Origin: RDYJ01 sp034931405
GTDB taxonomy: Bacteria > Cyanobacteriota > Cyanobacteriia > Cyanobacteriales > Nostocaceae
DNA: 64,000 nt
Reading direction: 5' to 3'
Assembly (NCBI RefSeq): GCF_034931405.1
Contig: NZ_JAYGHA010000026.1
Coordinates: forward strand, 18,715-82,714
Shown here: positions 26,522 to 36,010 of the stretch, in pieces
Numbering within the stretch: position 1 is the stretch's first letter
How the letters are laid out: each line of letters begins with the position of its first letter
Position numbers and translations under genes: made by a program
The notes under the pieces: generated by a model
What the model was told of the DNA's origin: nothing
The model's database searches: none
The model's input: the letters and a program-made list of their open reading frames with translations, nothing else

Positions 26522-26528
26522 TACTCCG
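26522..26528 (+). other. Right attachment repeat of the nifD element (TACTCCG)
   Basis: TACTCCG here precedes GTCCTTACCACGGT, coding for the NifD C-terminus. The four bases before the core (TAAA) differ at three positions from the left site (GGAT), so the crossover must fall within the 7-base core to give wild-type NifD. Confidence 0.9.
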
Positions 26529-26668
26529 GTCCTTACCACGGTTACGACGGATTCGCAATCTTCGCTCGTGACATGGATTTGGCGCTCAACAGCCCAACCT
26601 GGGGATTAATCGGCGCTCCCTGGAACAAAAAAGCTCAAGCTAAGGCTAAAGCTAAGGCTTCCGTTTAG
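26522..26668 (+). CDS. nifD: NifD 3' part (C-terminal 48 codons)
   Basis: Read in frame from the TAC of the repeat, the sequence gives YSGPYHGYDGFAIFARDMDL and NSPTWGLIGAPWNKK, the normal C-terminus of NifD, and ends in a Lys/Ala-rich tail (QAKAKAKASV). It has no start of its own; the nearest upstream ATG at 26477 belongs to the element. It becomes part of nifD only after excision joins it to codon 452, giving a 500-residue product. Confidence 0.95.
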   Translation, partial: YSGPYHGYDGFAIFARDMDLALNSPTWGLIGAPWNKKAQAKAKAKASV

Positions 26669-26892
26669 AGAACAGAAATAGTAGGGGCAAACCCTGCCCG
26701 TACAGGGAAAGCCTGGGGTTTGTCCCCAGGGGGGAGTTGGGAATTCAAAATTCAAAATTAAAAATTCAAAGTTGGGAATTTTGGATTTTGCATTCTGAAT
26801 TTTGAGCCACATTCCCCACTCTCCACCAAAAACGGGCAAGGAACACCCCACCGACCGCAAACACAACACACAGCAAGCTTGGAGAACTAGAA

Positions 26893-28428
26893 ATGCCTCA
26901 GAATCCAGAAAATATTAAGGACCACGTTGAGCTATTCCATCAGCCAGAATACCAACAACTGTTTGAAAACAAGAAACAGTTTGAAAATGGTCACACACCC
27001 GAAGAAGTACAACGGGTTTCCGAATGGACAAAAAGCTGGGAATATCGGGAAAAGAACTTTGAACGTACAGCTTTAACCGTTAACCCAGCTAAGGGTTGTC
27101 AACCTTTAGGCGCTATGTTTGCGGCTGTAGGTTTTGAAGGTACTCTTCCCTTCGTTCAAGGTTCTCAAGGTTGCGTGGCTTACTTCCGTACCCACTTAAC
27201 CCGTCACTACAAAGAACCATTCTCCGGCGTTTCTTCTTCCATGACAGAAGATGCTGCTGTGTTCGGTGGTTTGCAAAACATGATTGATGGCTTGGCTAAC
27301 TCCTACAAGTTATACAATCCTAAGATGATTGCAGTTTGCACCACCTGTATGGCAGAAGTTATCGGTGATGACTTACAGTCTTTCATCGGTAATGCTAAAG
27401 AAGCTGGTTCAGTTCCTCAAGATTTCCCCGTACCATTTGCTCACACACCTAGCTTCGTTGGTTCCCACATCACTGGTTACGACAACATGATGAAGGGAAT
27501 TCTTTCTACCTTAACCGCAGGTAAGAAGAAAACCAAGAGCAATGGTAAAATCAACTTCATCCCTGGTTTTGATACCTACGTAGAAAACAACCGTGAAATT
27601 AAGCGGATTGCTAACTTGATGGGTATTGACTACACTGTTTTATCTGATAACAGCGATTATGTTGACTCACCTTGTGATGGTGAATTCAATATGTACCCAG
27701 GTGGTACTAAGTTAGAAGATGCAGCAGATTCCATCAACGCTAAGGCTACTGTTGCTCTCCAAGCTTACTCCACAACCAAGACCCGTGAATACATTGCTAA
27801 AGACTGGAAGCAAGACGTTTGTGTTTCTCGTCCTTGGGGTATCAAGGGAACTGACGAATTCTTGATGAAACTCAGTGAATTGACTGGTAAGGCTATTCCT
27901 GAAGAGATAGAAATCGAACGTGGTCGTGCAGTTGATGCTATGACCGATTCCCACGCTTGGTTACATGGTAAGCGTTTCGCTATCTACGGTGATCCTGACC
28001 TAGTTTACAGCGTAGTTGGTTTCATGTTGGAAATGGGTGCTGAACCTGTACATATTTTGGTTCACAATACCAATGAAGTATTTGAGAAAGAACTGCAAGA
28101 ATTGTTAGATTCTAGCGTCTTCGGTAAGTCCGCTAAAATCTGGGGTGGTAAAGACTTGTGGCACTTACGCTCCTTGTTGTTTACAGAACCAGTAGACTTG
28201 TTAATTGGTAACTCCTACGGTAAGTACCTGTGGCGTGATTGCGGTGTACCTTTGGTAAGAATTGGTTATCCTATCATGGATCGTCACCACTACCACCGTT
28301 ATGCAACTGTTGGTTACAAAGGTGTAATTAACTTGTTGAACTGGATTGTTAATACAGTCTTTGAAGAAATCGACCGCACTACCAATGTTGCTGGTAAGAC
28401 CGATATTTCCTACGACTTAGTTCGTTAA
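26893..28428 (+). CDS. nifK: NifK, MoFe protein beta subunit
   Basis: NifK pairs with NifD in the MoFe protein and shares the P-cluster. The P-cluster Cys are in AKGCQPLGAM, GSQGCVAYFR and CTTCMAEVIGDD, and a Ser ligand region follows in SSSMTED. Length is 511 residues, as expected. It begins 224 bases after the nifD 3' end and should be co-transcribed with nifHD only after excision. TTGGAGAACTAG lies just before the ATG. Confidence 0.98.
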   Translation: MPQNPENIKDHVELFHQPEYQQLFENKKQFENGHTPEEVQRVSEWTKSWEYREKNFERTALTVNPAKGCQPLGAMFAAVGFEGTLPFVQGSQGCVAYFRTHLTRHYKEPFSGVSSSMTEDAAVFGGLQNMIDGLANSYKLYNPKMIAVCTTCMAEVIGDDLQSFIGNAKEAGSVPQDFPVPFAHTPSFVGSHITGYDNMMKGILSTLTAGKKKTKSNGKINFIPGFDTYVENNREIKRIANLMGIDYTVLSDNSDYVDSPCDGEFNMYPGGTKLEDAADSINAKATVALQAYSTTKTREYIAKDWKQDVCVSRPWGIKGTDEFLMKLSELTGKAIPEEIEIERGRAVDAMTDSHAWLHGKRFAIYGDPDLVYSVVGFMLEMGAEPVHILVHNTNEVFEKELQELLDSSVFGKSAKIWGGKDLWHLRSLLFTEPVDLLIGNSYGKYLWRDCGVPLVRIGYPIMDRHHYHRYATVGYKGVINLLNWIVNTVFEEIDRTTNVAGKTDISYDLVR

Positions 28429-28575
28429 GAATGTCAGTGGTTAGTAGTCATTAGTAAATAATTACAACTGACTACTAATAAAAGAGCAAAGAATTAATGG
28501 GGATTGGGTATTAATTCCCAGTTCCCAAATTCTTAATTTTCACTTCTGATTTTATAGTTATCTCAGGTATCTATT

Positions 28576-28902
28576 ATGGCATCTATTCCACACTCTCATC
28601 CACAACCGGATTACCATCCACCTAATTCTAAAAATTCTGGTTTTTTTGACCTTCTCAAACCCTTACGGCAATTGCTGAATGGCATTGAAGTAAAAAATTC
28701 TCGTTTTGCTCATTTCCTGTGTCAGCAAATTCCTTGTTGTTGTCCTTTTGAGCGAGATATTCATTTATTGGGGAGAACTTTCCATATTCCAGCACTTTGC
28801 AAAATCAATCCTTTATATGATGAAGTGGTTGCTTTACGATTTCGTGCTTTATCTTACCTGGCTGATGAATGTGGTGAAGATATCACTAAGTATATTTGCT
28901 AA
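28576..28902 (+). CDS. Mo-dependent nitrogenase C-terminal-like protein
   Basis: A 108-residue protein of the family named Mo-dependent nitrogenase, C-terminal (Mo-nitro_C), found after nifK in heterocystous cyanobacteria. Conserved Cys are in FLCQQIPCCCPFERDI and PALCKINPLYDEVVALRFRA, and at the very end (KYIC). The Cys pattern suggests metal or Fe-S handling; the role is unknown. It starts 147 bases after nifK in the same direction. Confidence 0.85.
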   Translation: MASIPHSHPQPDYHPPNSKNSGFFDLLKPLRQLLNGIEVKNSRFAHFLCQQIPCCCPFERDIHLLGRTFHIPALCKINPLYDEVVALRFRALSYLADECGEDITKYIC

Positions 28903-29198
28903 AAGTTTGTTATTAGTCATTGATAAATATCAAATATCAATGTTATGAAAATTCTGCGACAGATAAATAGATGTCTTTTCTGAAAATTTATCTGTGTGAA
29001 TATTGTGTGAAGATGAATTGGGCAGGAAGTCAATTAAGGATTAGTTGGTTCTAGAAAGTTTTGAAATCAGAACTTACGCACAAGTAAGAGGAAAACTAAC
29101 CGCAGAGGACACAGAGAACACAGAGAAATAAGAGTTTGAGAGGTTTTTTGCGTCAGTTCTAGAAATGTTAACAACTTCCATTGAGCGCGAGAAGAGAA

Positions 29199-30569
29199 AT
29201 GAAAATTACCCAAAGCAAAATTAACGAGTTACTTAGTGAGTCAGGATGCGAACATAATCAACAAAAACAAGGAGAAAAGAAAAACAAATCTTGTACACAA
29301 CAAGCTCAACCAGGTGCTGCTCAAGGGGGATGCGCTTTTGATGGTGCAATGATTGCATTAGTACCTATTACCGATGCTGCTCATTTGGTTCATGGACCTA
29401 TTGCTTGTGCTGGTAACTCTTGGGGAAGTCGTGGAAGTCTTTCTTCAGGACCAATGCTCTATAAAACTGGTTTTACCACTGATGTTGGTGAAAATGATGT
29501 GATTTTCGGTGGTGAGAAAAAGCTTTATAAGGCAATTTTGGAAGTTAATAAACGTTATAAACCAGCAGCAGTTTTTGTTTACGCTACTTGTGTAACTGCT
29601 TTAATTGGTGATGATATTGATGCAGTTTGTAAAGTTGCAGCGGAGAAAATTGGTACTCCTGTTATTCCTGTGATTGCTCCAGGTTTTATTGGTAGTAAAA
29701 ATCTCGGAAATCGTTTTGGTGGTGAGGCTTTACTAGATTATGTAATCGGTACTGCTGAACCTGAATATACTACACCTTATGATATTAATTTGATTGGTGA
29801 GTACAATATTGCTGGGGAAATGTGGGGCGTTCTACCTTTATTTGAAAAGTTAGGCATCCGCGTTTTATCCAAAATTACCGGTGATGCTCGCTATCAAGAA
29901 ATTACTTATGCTCACCGCGCTAAATTAAATGTCATGATTTGCTCACGGGCATTATTAAATATGGCGCGAAAAATGGAGGAACGTTATGGCATTCCTTACA
30001 TTGAAGAGTCTTTTTATGGTATTAATGATATTAATCGTTGCTTGAGAACTGTTGCTGCTAAATTAGGTGATCCTGATTTAATAGCCCGGACAGAAAAGTT
30101 AATTGCTGATGAAACTGCGGCTTTAGATATTGCCCTTGCTCCCTATCGAGAACGCCTTAAAGGTAAGCGCGTGGTTCTATATACTGGTGGTGTGAAAAGT
30201 TGGTCAATTATTTCCGCAGCTAATGATTTAGGAATTGAGGTTGTTGCTACTAGCACCAGAAAAAGTACAGAGGAAGATAAGGCTAAAATCAAGAATTTAC
30301 TGGGCAATGATGGCATTATGTTAGAAAAAGGTAATGCTCAAGAATTATTGCAGTTAGTGAGAGATACTAAAGCCGATATGTTAATAGCTGGTGGTCGAAA
30401 TCAGTACACGGCTTTAAAGGCAAGAATTCCATTTTTAGATATTAACCAAGAACGTCATCATCCTTATGCTGGTTATATGGGAATGGTGGAAATGGCACGA
30501 GAATTGTATGAGGCTTTGTATAGTCCAATTTGGCAACAAATTCGTAAACCAGCACCTTGGGAAGTTTAG
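29199..30569 (+). CDS. nifE: NifE, FeMo-co scaffold alpha-like subunit
   Basis: NifE with NifN forms the scaffold on which NifB-co matures to FeMo-co. Cluster Cys lie in QGGCAFDGAM, GPIACAGNSWG and YATCVTALIGDD, and a later one in NVMICSRALLN. I prefer the ATG at 29199 (MKITQSKINELLSE), giving 456 residues, over the in-frame TTG at 29181. Upstream of the gene lies a dispersed CGCAGAGG-type repeat (about 29099-29126). Confidence 0.96.
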   Translation: MKITQSKINELLSESGCEHNQQKQGEKKNKSCTQQAQPGAAQGGCAFDGAMIALVPITDAAHLVHGPIACAGNSWGSRGSLSSGPMLYKTGFTTDVGENDVIFGGEKKLYKAILEVNKRYKPAAVFVYATCVTALIGDDIDAVCKVAAEKIGTPVIPVIAPGFIGSKNLGNRFGGEALLDYVIGTAEPEYTTPYDINLIGEYNIAGEMWGVLPLFEKLGIRVLSKITGDARYQEITYAHRAKLNVMICSRALLNMARKMEERYGIPYIEESFYGINDINRCLRTVAAKLGDPDLIARTEKLIADETAALDIALAPYRERLKGKRVVLYTGGVKSWSIISAANDLGIEVVATSTRKSTEEDKAKIKNLLGNDGIMLEKGNAQELLQLVRDTKADMLIAGGRNQYTALKARIPFLDINQERHHPYAGYMGMVEMARELYEALYSPIWQQIRKPAPWEV

Positions 30570-30599
30570 GTGATAGTTGACAGTGAAGAAGAAAAGGAG

Positions 30600-30691
<92 letters not shown>

Positions 30692-30728
30692 ATTCTTACG
30701 TTTTATTTGAGATTATTGAGATTAATTT

Positions 30729-32060
30729 ATGGCAATTGTTACTGTTCCCAATAAGTCTGTTACTGTTAATCCTCTCAAACAAAGTCAAGCTTTAGGTGCA
30801 TCTTTGGCTTTTTTGGGATTAAAAGGAACTATACCTTTGTTCCACGGTTCTCAAGGTTGTACTGCTTTTGCTAAGGTGGTTTTAGTTCGACATTTTCGGG
30901 AAGCAATTCCTCTTGCTACTACAGCAATGACGGAAGTTACTACCATTTTGGGTGGTGAAGAGAATGTTGAACAAGCTATTTTAACTTTAGTAGAAAAAGC
31001 AAAACCAGAAATTATTGGTTTGTGTACAACTGGATTAACAGAAACTAGAGGAGATGATATTGAACGTTTTTTGAAGGATATTCGGGAACGTCATCCAGAG
31101 TTAGATTATTTAGCAATTGTTTTTGCTCCGACTCCTGATTTTAAAGGTGCGCTGCAAGATGGTTTTGCGGTTGCAGTAGAAAGTATTGTTAAGGAAGTTC
31201 CTAAAACTGGAGGAATTCAACCTGAACAAATTACGATTTTAGCAGGTTCAGCTTTCACTCCTGGAGATGTCCAAGAAGTTCGAGAAATGGTGACATCTTT
31301 TGGATTAGAACCAATTTTTGTCCCTGATTTGGGTGCTTCTTTAGATGGTCATCTGGAGGATGAATATAGTGCAGTAACTGTTAGTGGTACAACTCTTAAA
31401 CAACTGCGTTCTCTGGGTAGTTCTGCTTTCACTTTAGCTTTAGGTGAAAGTATGCGGGGTGCTGCCAAAATTCTCCAAGAACGCTTTAATACAGATTACG
31501 AAGTTTTTAGAGATTTGACAGGTTTAGAACCTGTGGATGAGTTTCTTCAAGCTTTATCTGTTTTGAGTGGTAATCCCGTACCAGAAAAATATCGCCGTCA
31601 ACGTCGTCAGTTGCAAGATGCAATGTTAGATACTCACTTTTATTTCGGTGCTAAACGAGTTTCTTTAGCTTTAGAACCGGATTTAATGTGGTCTACTGTG
31701 CAGTTTTTACAGTCAATGGGGGCTTCTATTCATGCTGCTGTAACAACGACAAAATCACCTTTATTAGAACATCTTCCCATCAAAAATGTCACTATCGGCG
31801 ATTTGGAAGATTTGGAGGATTTAGCAGTAGGTTCTGATTTATTAATTGGTAATTCTAATGTAAATACCATATCAAAACGTCTTTCAATTCCCCTCTATCG
31901 TTTAGGAATTCCTATCTATGACCGTTTGGGAAATGGTCTATTTACTAAAGTAGGCTATCGCGGCACTATGGAAGTTTTATTTGGTATGGGAAACCTGTTT
32001 ATAGAACATGAAGAGTCATTAATGATGAAGCAATGGCAACCAATCATTAATAAAAAATAA
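30729..32060 (+). CDS. nifN: NifN, FeMo-co scaffold beta-like subunit
   Basis: NifN is the NifK-like partner of NifE. It keeps the Cys in HGSQGCTAFAKV and the CTTGLTETRGDD loop but, as is normal for NifN, has fewer cluster ligands than NifK. C-terminal landmarks are LLIGNSNVNTISKRL and YRLGIPIYDRLGNG. Length is 443 residues. It follows nifE across a 159-base spacer made of tandem repeats. Confidence 0.96.
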   Translation: MAIVTVPNKSVTVNPLKQSQALGASLAFLGLKGTIPLFHGSQGCTAFAKVVLVRHFREAIPLATTAMTEVTTILGGEENVEQAILTLVEKAKPEIIGLCTTGLTETRGDDIERFLKDIRERHPELDYLAIVFAPTPDFKGALQDGFAVAVESIVKEVPKTGGIQPEQITILAGSAFTPGDVQEVREMVTSFGLEPIFVPDLGASLDGHLEDEYSAVTVSGTTLKQLRSLGSSAFTLALGESMRGAAKILQERFNTDYEVFRDLTGLEPVDEFLQALSVLSGNPVPEKYRRQRRQLQDAMLDTHFYFGAKRVSLALEPDLMWSTVQFLQSMGASIHAAVTTTKSPLLEHLPIKNVTIGDLEDLEDLAVGSDLLIGNSNVNTISKRLSIPLYRLGIPIYDRLGNGLFTKVGYRGTMEVLFGMGNLFIEHEESLMMKQWQPIINKK

Positions 32061-32228
32061 ATGATTGATCTCGTTCCTAGTCTCTGACTAGGAATGCCAT
32101 CACAGAGTCTCTGACTCTGACATCACAAAAGGCAGAGCCTTTAAAATTCATTCCCATACAGAGTATGGGAACGAGAAATATGGGAACGAGAAAATTCCCT
32201 TCTTCCCTGTTACCTTCTTTTAGGACTA
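32061..32228. repeat. Dispersed imperfect palindromes between nifN and nifX
   Basis: The spacer contains CTCGTTCCTAGTCTCTGACT and repeated AGAGTCTCTGACTCTGACAT, then CATACAGAGTATGGGAACGAG twice. This is a common Nostocales intergenic repeat with internal symmetry. I see no gene. Confidence 0.7.
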
Positions 32229-32648
32229 ATGAAAGTGAAAATTGCCTTTACGACAACTGACCGAATTCATGTTAATGCTCACTTTGGTTGGGCTAAAGAA
32301 ATTGATGTTTATGAAATTTCAGATCATGGATATGAATTCCTCGAAACTCTGAAATTTGAAGGCGACCTCAAAGAAGATGGGAATGAAGATAAAATCACAC
32401 CCAAACTTGAGGTATTAAATGATTGCACAATTGTTTATGTTCTAGCCATTGGTGGTAGTGCAGCCGCCCGTTTAATTAAGAAGGGTGTAACACCAGTTAA
32501 GGCTAAATCAGAAGAGGAAAAGATTGAAGAAATCTTGACTAAATTGGTCAAAACCTTGAAAGGTAATCCTCCACCTTGGTTGCGTAAAGCTTTACAACCA
32601 AAAACATCAAATTTTGCAGACGAAATTGAAAATGAAGCAACAGTATGA
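32229..32648 (+). CDS. nifX: NifX, FeMo-co precursor carrier
   Basis: NifX binds NifB-co or the VK-cluster and passes them to NifEN. The 139 residues show the dinitrogenase iron-molybdenum cofactor fold: MKVKIAFTTTDRIHVNAHFG, FEGDLKEDGNEDKI and DCTIVYVLAIGGSAAARLIK. The 3' end overlaps the next gene by 4 bases (ATGA). It resembles the NifX-like domain at the end of NifB. Confidence 0.93.
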   Translation: MKVKIAFTTTDRIHVNAHFGWAKEIDVYEISDHGYEFLETLKFEGDLKEDGNEDKITPKLEVLNDCTIVYVLAIGGSAAARLIKKGVTPVKAKSEEEKIEEILTKLVKTLKGNPPPWLRKALQPKTSNFADEIENEATV

Positions 32649-33121
32649 GTGAAAATAACAGCGTCAACGGAACTGCTACAAGCACACCAATAACTTCACC
32701 TTTTCTCAAAACTTTAGTCCAACAAATCCGGGCGCAAGATAGCTATGGTTTTTACCGGAGTTGGTCTGATGAATTAATTCTGAAACCTTTTGTTGTTACT
32801 AAAAAAAAGAAACGGGAAATTTCTGTTGAAGGTGAAGTTGACCCAGCAACTATATTACGAATAAACGCCTTTTTTCGGGCTGTAGCTTCCAGTGTTGAAA
32901 AAGAAACCGGACTAATTTCTCATGTGGTAGTTGATTTAGGTCATGAAGGTTTTGGTTGGGCTTTGGTATTTTCTGGTCGTTTATTGTTAGCTGTAAAAAC
33001 TTTGCGCGATGCTCATCGCTACGGTTTTGACTCCCTAGAAAAGTTAAACGAAGAGGGAGAACAATTTGTTCAAAAAGGCATTGATTTGGCTAAACGTTTC
33101 CCAGAAGTAGGAAATATTTAA
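32645..33121 (+). CDS. NifX-associated nitrogen fixation protein (DUF269)
   Basis: A 158-residue DUF269 protein found next to nifX in many diazotrophs. Typical parts are FLKTLVQQIRAQDSYGFYRS, the KPFVVTKKKKR basic stretch and EVDPATILRINAFFRAVAS. Its role is poorly defined but it is tied to Mo-nitrogenase cofactor assembly. It starts within the nifX stop codon, so the two are co-translated. Confidence 0.9.
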   Translation: MSENNSVNGTATSTPITSPFLKTLVQQIRAQDSYGFYRSWSDELILKPFVVTKKKKREISVEGEVDPATILRINAFFRAVASSVEKETGLISHVVVDLGHEGFGWALVFSGRLLLAVKTLRDAHRYGFDSLEKLNEEGEQFVQKGIDLAKRFPEVGNI

Positions 33122-33308
33122 TACTTGGGGATTGGGGATTGGGGATTGGTGACTGGGGACTAGGAACTAGGGAAGAAAGTTTTAGATTTAAGATTGGAGT
33201 TAATTTAATTAAATACAATCCCAAAAATCTAAAATACACTATTAAATCTCCAGTTACCAATGACTAATGACCAATGACTAATAACCAATGACTAATGACT
33301 AATAACCA

Positions 33309-33509
33309 ATGACAATTGAGGAACTCACAGCAAAAATTAGAAAGCTAAATAGTAAGGCAGGTCAAATGAAAATGAATCTGCATGATTTAGCTGAAGGGCT
33401 ACCAACAGATTACAAAACACTGATGGATGTTGCGGCTGAGACTTATGAAATCTATCGCCAGTTAGATGAACTCAAGCAACAACTAAAACAAATGGAGAGT
33501 GCAAAATGA
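33309..33509 (+). CDS. CCE_0567-family (DUF683) small helical protein
   Basis: A 66-residue DUF683 protein, predicted as an antiparallel helical pair (ELTAKIRKLNSKAGQMKMNL, then PTDYKTLMDVAAETYEIYRQ). The structurally known cyanobacterial homologue binds metal and is linked to nitrogen fixation clusters. The end overlaps nifW by 4 bases (ATGA). Confidence 0.88.
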   Translation: MTIEELTAKIRKLNSKAGQMKMNLHDLAEGLPTDYKTLMDVAAETYEIYRQLDELKQQLKQMESAK

Positions 33510-33823
33510 GTGGAACTATTGAAGAATTCAAAAAACTCGTAGATGCAGAAGAATTTTTTATCTTTTTTCAACTGCCCTACGACCAAAAATTTGTGAATGT
33601 TAATCGTCTGCATATATTGAAAAAGTTTTCTCAATATATGAGTGAAATTGATGATGCTTCTCCTAACTTGAGTGCAGAAGAAAAATTAACTCAATATTGT
33701 TTGGCTTTGCAAAAAGCCTATCAGGTTTTTGTGGAATCAACACCCCACGAACAAAAGCTGTTCAAGGTGTTTAATGATAAGCCAAAAAATGTAGTCACGC
33801 TGACAGAAATCACTTCTGATTAG
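33506..33823 (+). CDS. nifW: NifW, nitrogenase stabilising/protective protein
   Basis: NifW associates with the MoFe protein and helps its activity under oxygen. The 105 residues begin SGTIEEFKKLVDAEEFFIFF, with the typical NVNRLHILKKFSQYMSE and LQKAYQVFVESTPHEQKLFK further on. It is translationally coupled to the DUF683 gene and followed 10 bases later by hesA, so these form one operon. Confidence 0.93.
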   Translation: MSGTIEEFKKLVDAEEFFIFFQLPYDQKFVNVNRLHILKKFSQYMSEIDDASPNLSAEEKLTQYCLALQKAYQVFVESTPHEQKLFKVFNDKPKNVVTLTEITSD

Positions 33824-33833
33824 GAGGTATAAA

Positions 33834-34616
33834 TTGATCAACCTAACGCCTACTGAATTAGAGCGTTACAGCCGCCAAATGATGCTCCCAAATTTTGGCG
33901 AAGCTGCTCAAAAACGCCTCAAGTCAGCGACGGTTTTGGTGACTGGTGTGGGGGGATTAGGCGGGACAGCAGCACTTTACCTAGCAGTAGCAGGTGTTGG
34001 GCGGCTCATCCTAGTTCGGGGTGGTGATTTGCGGCTGGATGATATGAATCGTCAAGTTTTAATGACTGACGATTGGGTGGGAAAACCGAGAGTATTCAAA
34101 GCCAAAGAAACTCTACAAGGTATTAATCCTGATGTGCAAATTGAAGCTATTCATGATTACATTACGCCAGAAAATGTAGACTCATTGGTGCAATCTGCTG
34201 ATATGGCTTTGGACTGCGCTCACAATTTTACCGAGCGGAATTTGTTAAATGAAGCTTGTGTGCGTTGGCGTAAGCCGATGGTAGAGGCTGCAATGGATGG
34301 GATGGAGGCTTATCTAACCACGATTATTCCTGGTGTAACTCCTTGTTTGTCCTGTCTATTTCCAGAAAAGCCGGATTGGGATCGACGTGCTTTTTCAGTT
34401 TTAGGGGCTGTTTCTGGGACTTTGGCTTGTTTGACTGCGTTGGAAGCTATCAAACTAATTACCGGTTTTAGTCAACCACTTTTGTCAGAGTTGCTAACAA
34501 TTGATTTGCAGCGAATGGAGTTTGCTAAACGCCGTTCTCACCGCGATCGCAATTGTCCAGTCTGTGGTAATACTGCACCTTGGCGATACTCCCAATCTCA
34601 ATCTGTTTCGGTGTGA
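33834..34616 (+). CDS. hesA: HesA, ThiF/MoeB-like adenylyltransferase
   Basis: HesA belongs to the E1-like ThiF/MoeB family and is linked to heterocyst nitrogenase, probably cofactor sulfur or molybdenum handling. The nucleotide-binding GVGGLGG is near residue 37; two Cys pairs that bind zinc are in CLSCLFP and CPVCG. The start is TTG at 33834, preceded by a perfect TAGGAGGT 4-5 bases upstream; the resulting MINLTPTELERYSRQMMLP matches the family start. Length is 260 residues. Confidence 0.93.
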   Translation: MINLTPTELERYSRQMMLPNFGEAAQKRLKSATVLVTGVGGLGGTAALYLAVAGVGRLILVRGGDLRLDDMNRQVLMTDDWVGKPRVFKAKETLQGINPDVQIEAIHDYITPENVDSLVQSADMALDCAHNFTERNLLNEACVRWRKPMVEAAMDGMEAYLTTIIPGVTPCLSCLFPEKPDWDRRAFSVLGAVSGTLACLTALEAIKLITGFSQPLLSELLTIDLQRMEFAKRRSHRDRNCPVCGNTAPWRYSQSQSVSV

Positions 34617-34687
34617 AATTCCACCAGTAAATTAATAAATAACCTCCATCTGAAAATCAGAATAATCGCTACAGAACAGGAAACAAA

Positions 34688-35062
34688 ATGACTGTTACTT
34701 TAACAGAAAAGGCAGAATTTCGTCTGTGGGCTTTTTTAAAAAGTTCCACAACTGATGAAACTAATAACGCGAAAAAAGGTGTCCGCATTTCCGTTAAAGA
34801 TGGTGGTTGTAATGGCTATGAGTATGGAATTGAAATTACAAATAAGCCCCAACCAGACGATATTGTCAGCCAACAAGGAAATGTGTTGATTTATGTTGAT
34901 GCTGCAAGTGCGCCGTTATTAGAAGGTGTGGTAGTCGATTTTGTTGAGGGAGTAATGGATAGCGGTTTTAAGTTTTCCAATCCTAATGCAACTGACACCT
35001 GTGGTTGTGGCAAATCTTTTAAAGCTGGTGATTGTTCACCTAATGGTGTACCTTGCAGCTAA
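34688..35062 (+). CDS. hesB: HesB/IscA-type Fe-S carrier
   Basis: An A-type Fe-S carrier with the three conserved Cys: one in KDGGCNGYEYG and two in CGCGKSF, plus extra Cys near the C-terminus (GDCSPNGVPCS) seen in heterocyst HesB. Length is 124 residues. An ACAGGAAAC stretch precedes the start. It lies 71 bases after hesA and probably delivers clusters to nitrogenase proteins in heterocysts. Confidence 0.93.
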   Translation: MTVTLTEKAEFRLWAFLKSSTTDETNNAKKGVRISVKDGGCNGYEYGIEITNKPQPDDIVSQQGNVLIYVDAASAPLLEGVVVDFVEGVMDSGFKFSNPNATDTCGCGKSFKAGDCSPNGVPCS

Positions 35063-35258
35063 AATAATTTGGAACTTAGGTAAAAATAAATATAGAAACT
35101 TTCCTAAGTTCCATTTAATCACCTACAAATTTACAAGTTTTCCGTAGACATACTCTACATCTTTTTGTGTACGGAAGGGAGCATTTCCCCGCCCTAAAAG
35201 GGGAAAACTTAACCAATTTGCCAAAGTAATTCTATTCACGTTTCAGGAGAACTAGAAA

Positions 35259-35555
35259 ATGGCTTATCAAGTAAGATTGATCAGCAAAAAAGAAAATATC
35301 GACACCACAATTGAATGTGATGACGAGACTACAATTCTAGATGCAGCGGAAGAAGCTGGTATTGAATTACCCTTTTCTTGTCACTCAGGTTCTTGCTCTA
35401 GCTGTGTAGGTAAAGTTGTAGAAGGCGAAATCAACCAAGACGATCAAAACTTCTTGGATGATGAACAAGTGTCTAAGGGTTACGCTTTATTGTGCGTTAC
35501 ATACCCCCGTTCCAACTGCACAATCAAAACTCATCAAGAAGCTTATCTCGTTTAA
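35259..35555 (+). CDS. fdxH: FdxH, heterocyst [2Fe-2S] ferredoxin
   Basis: A plant-type [2Fe-2S] ferredoxin with ligands in CHSGSCSSC and a final Cys in LLCVTYPRSNC. The heterocyst form, FdxH, donates electrons to NifH and is recognised here by position after hesB and by the sequence MAYQVRLISKKENIDTTIEC. Length is 98 residues. The ATG is preceded by CAGGAGAAC, a good ribosome site. The 196-base spacer before it could hold its own promoter. Confidence 0.95.
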   Translation: MAYQVRLISKKENIDTTIECDDETTILDAAEEAGIELPFSCHSGSCSSCVGKVVEGEINQDDQNFLDDEQVSKGYALLCVTYPRSNCTIKTHQEAYLV

Positions 35556-35684
35556 TACAAATTCAGTAGAATTTTAGCATTGCTAAACCTCTGATTTAAT
35601 CATGATGGAGGATGTTTATCATCTTTCATCATTTGAATTTTCATTGTTATCTCTTGTCCTACAATGTTTACTTCTTTTATTGTG

Positions 35685-35915
35685 ATGGGTTGTTCTTTAG
35701 AATTACTGAAACCTGGTGAGAAAGGAATTGTCACTGTCTGTAAAACTCAGGATGAAACAATTAGAAAAAAACTAATTGCAATGGGTATCAAGACAGGAAC
35801 TAATATCACTGTTGAGCAGCAGTTTCCGGCTTTTGTGATTAAAGCTGGTAATATACCTATGACTATAGACAGGGAAACAGCACGGGCTATTTATGTGCGT
35901 GTGATTGAGGGGTGA
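35685..35915 (+). CDS. FeoA-domain protein
   Basis: A 76-residue SH3-like FeoA domain: LLKPGEKGIVTVCKTQDETI, KLIAMGIKTGTNITVEQQFP and MTIDRETARAIYVRVIEG. FeoA-type proteins act in iron uptake or as regulators. The place after fdxH is conserved in heterocystous nif clusters, so an iron-supply role for nitrogenase is likely. The ATG at 35685 fits the domain; 35664 would add seven residues. Confidence 0.85.
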   Translation: MGCSLELLKPGEKGIVTVCKTQDETIRKKLIAMGIKTGTNITVEQQFPAFVIKAGNIPMTIDRETARAIYVRVIEG

Positions 35916-36010
35916 AAAGACTGATTATTAACTTTTGTTTAAATTGTAATTTAAAAGACATAAAACCTGTATCTTAATACAAATATTCCAGGTGATTAAA
36001 TTAAATTAAG

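Noticed and set aside
28706..28948. Alternative 80-codon frame overlapping the Mo-nitrogenase-like gene
   Set aside because: It is a shadow of the 108-residue gene, which has conserved Cys motifs and the better start.
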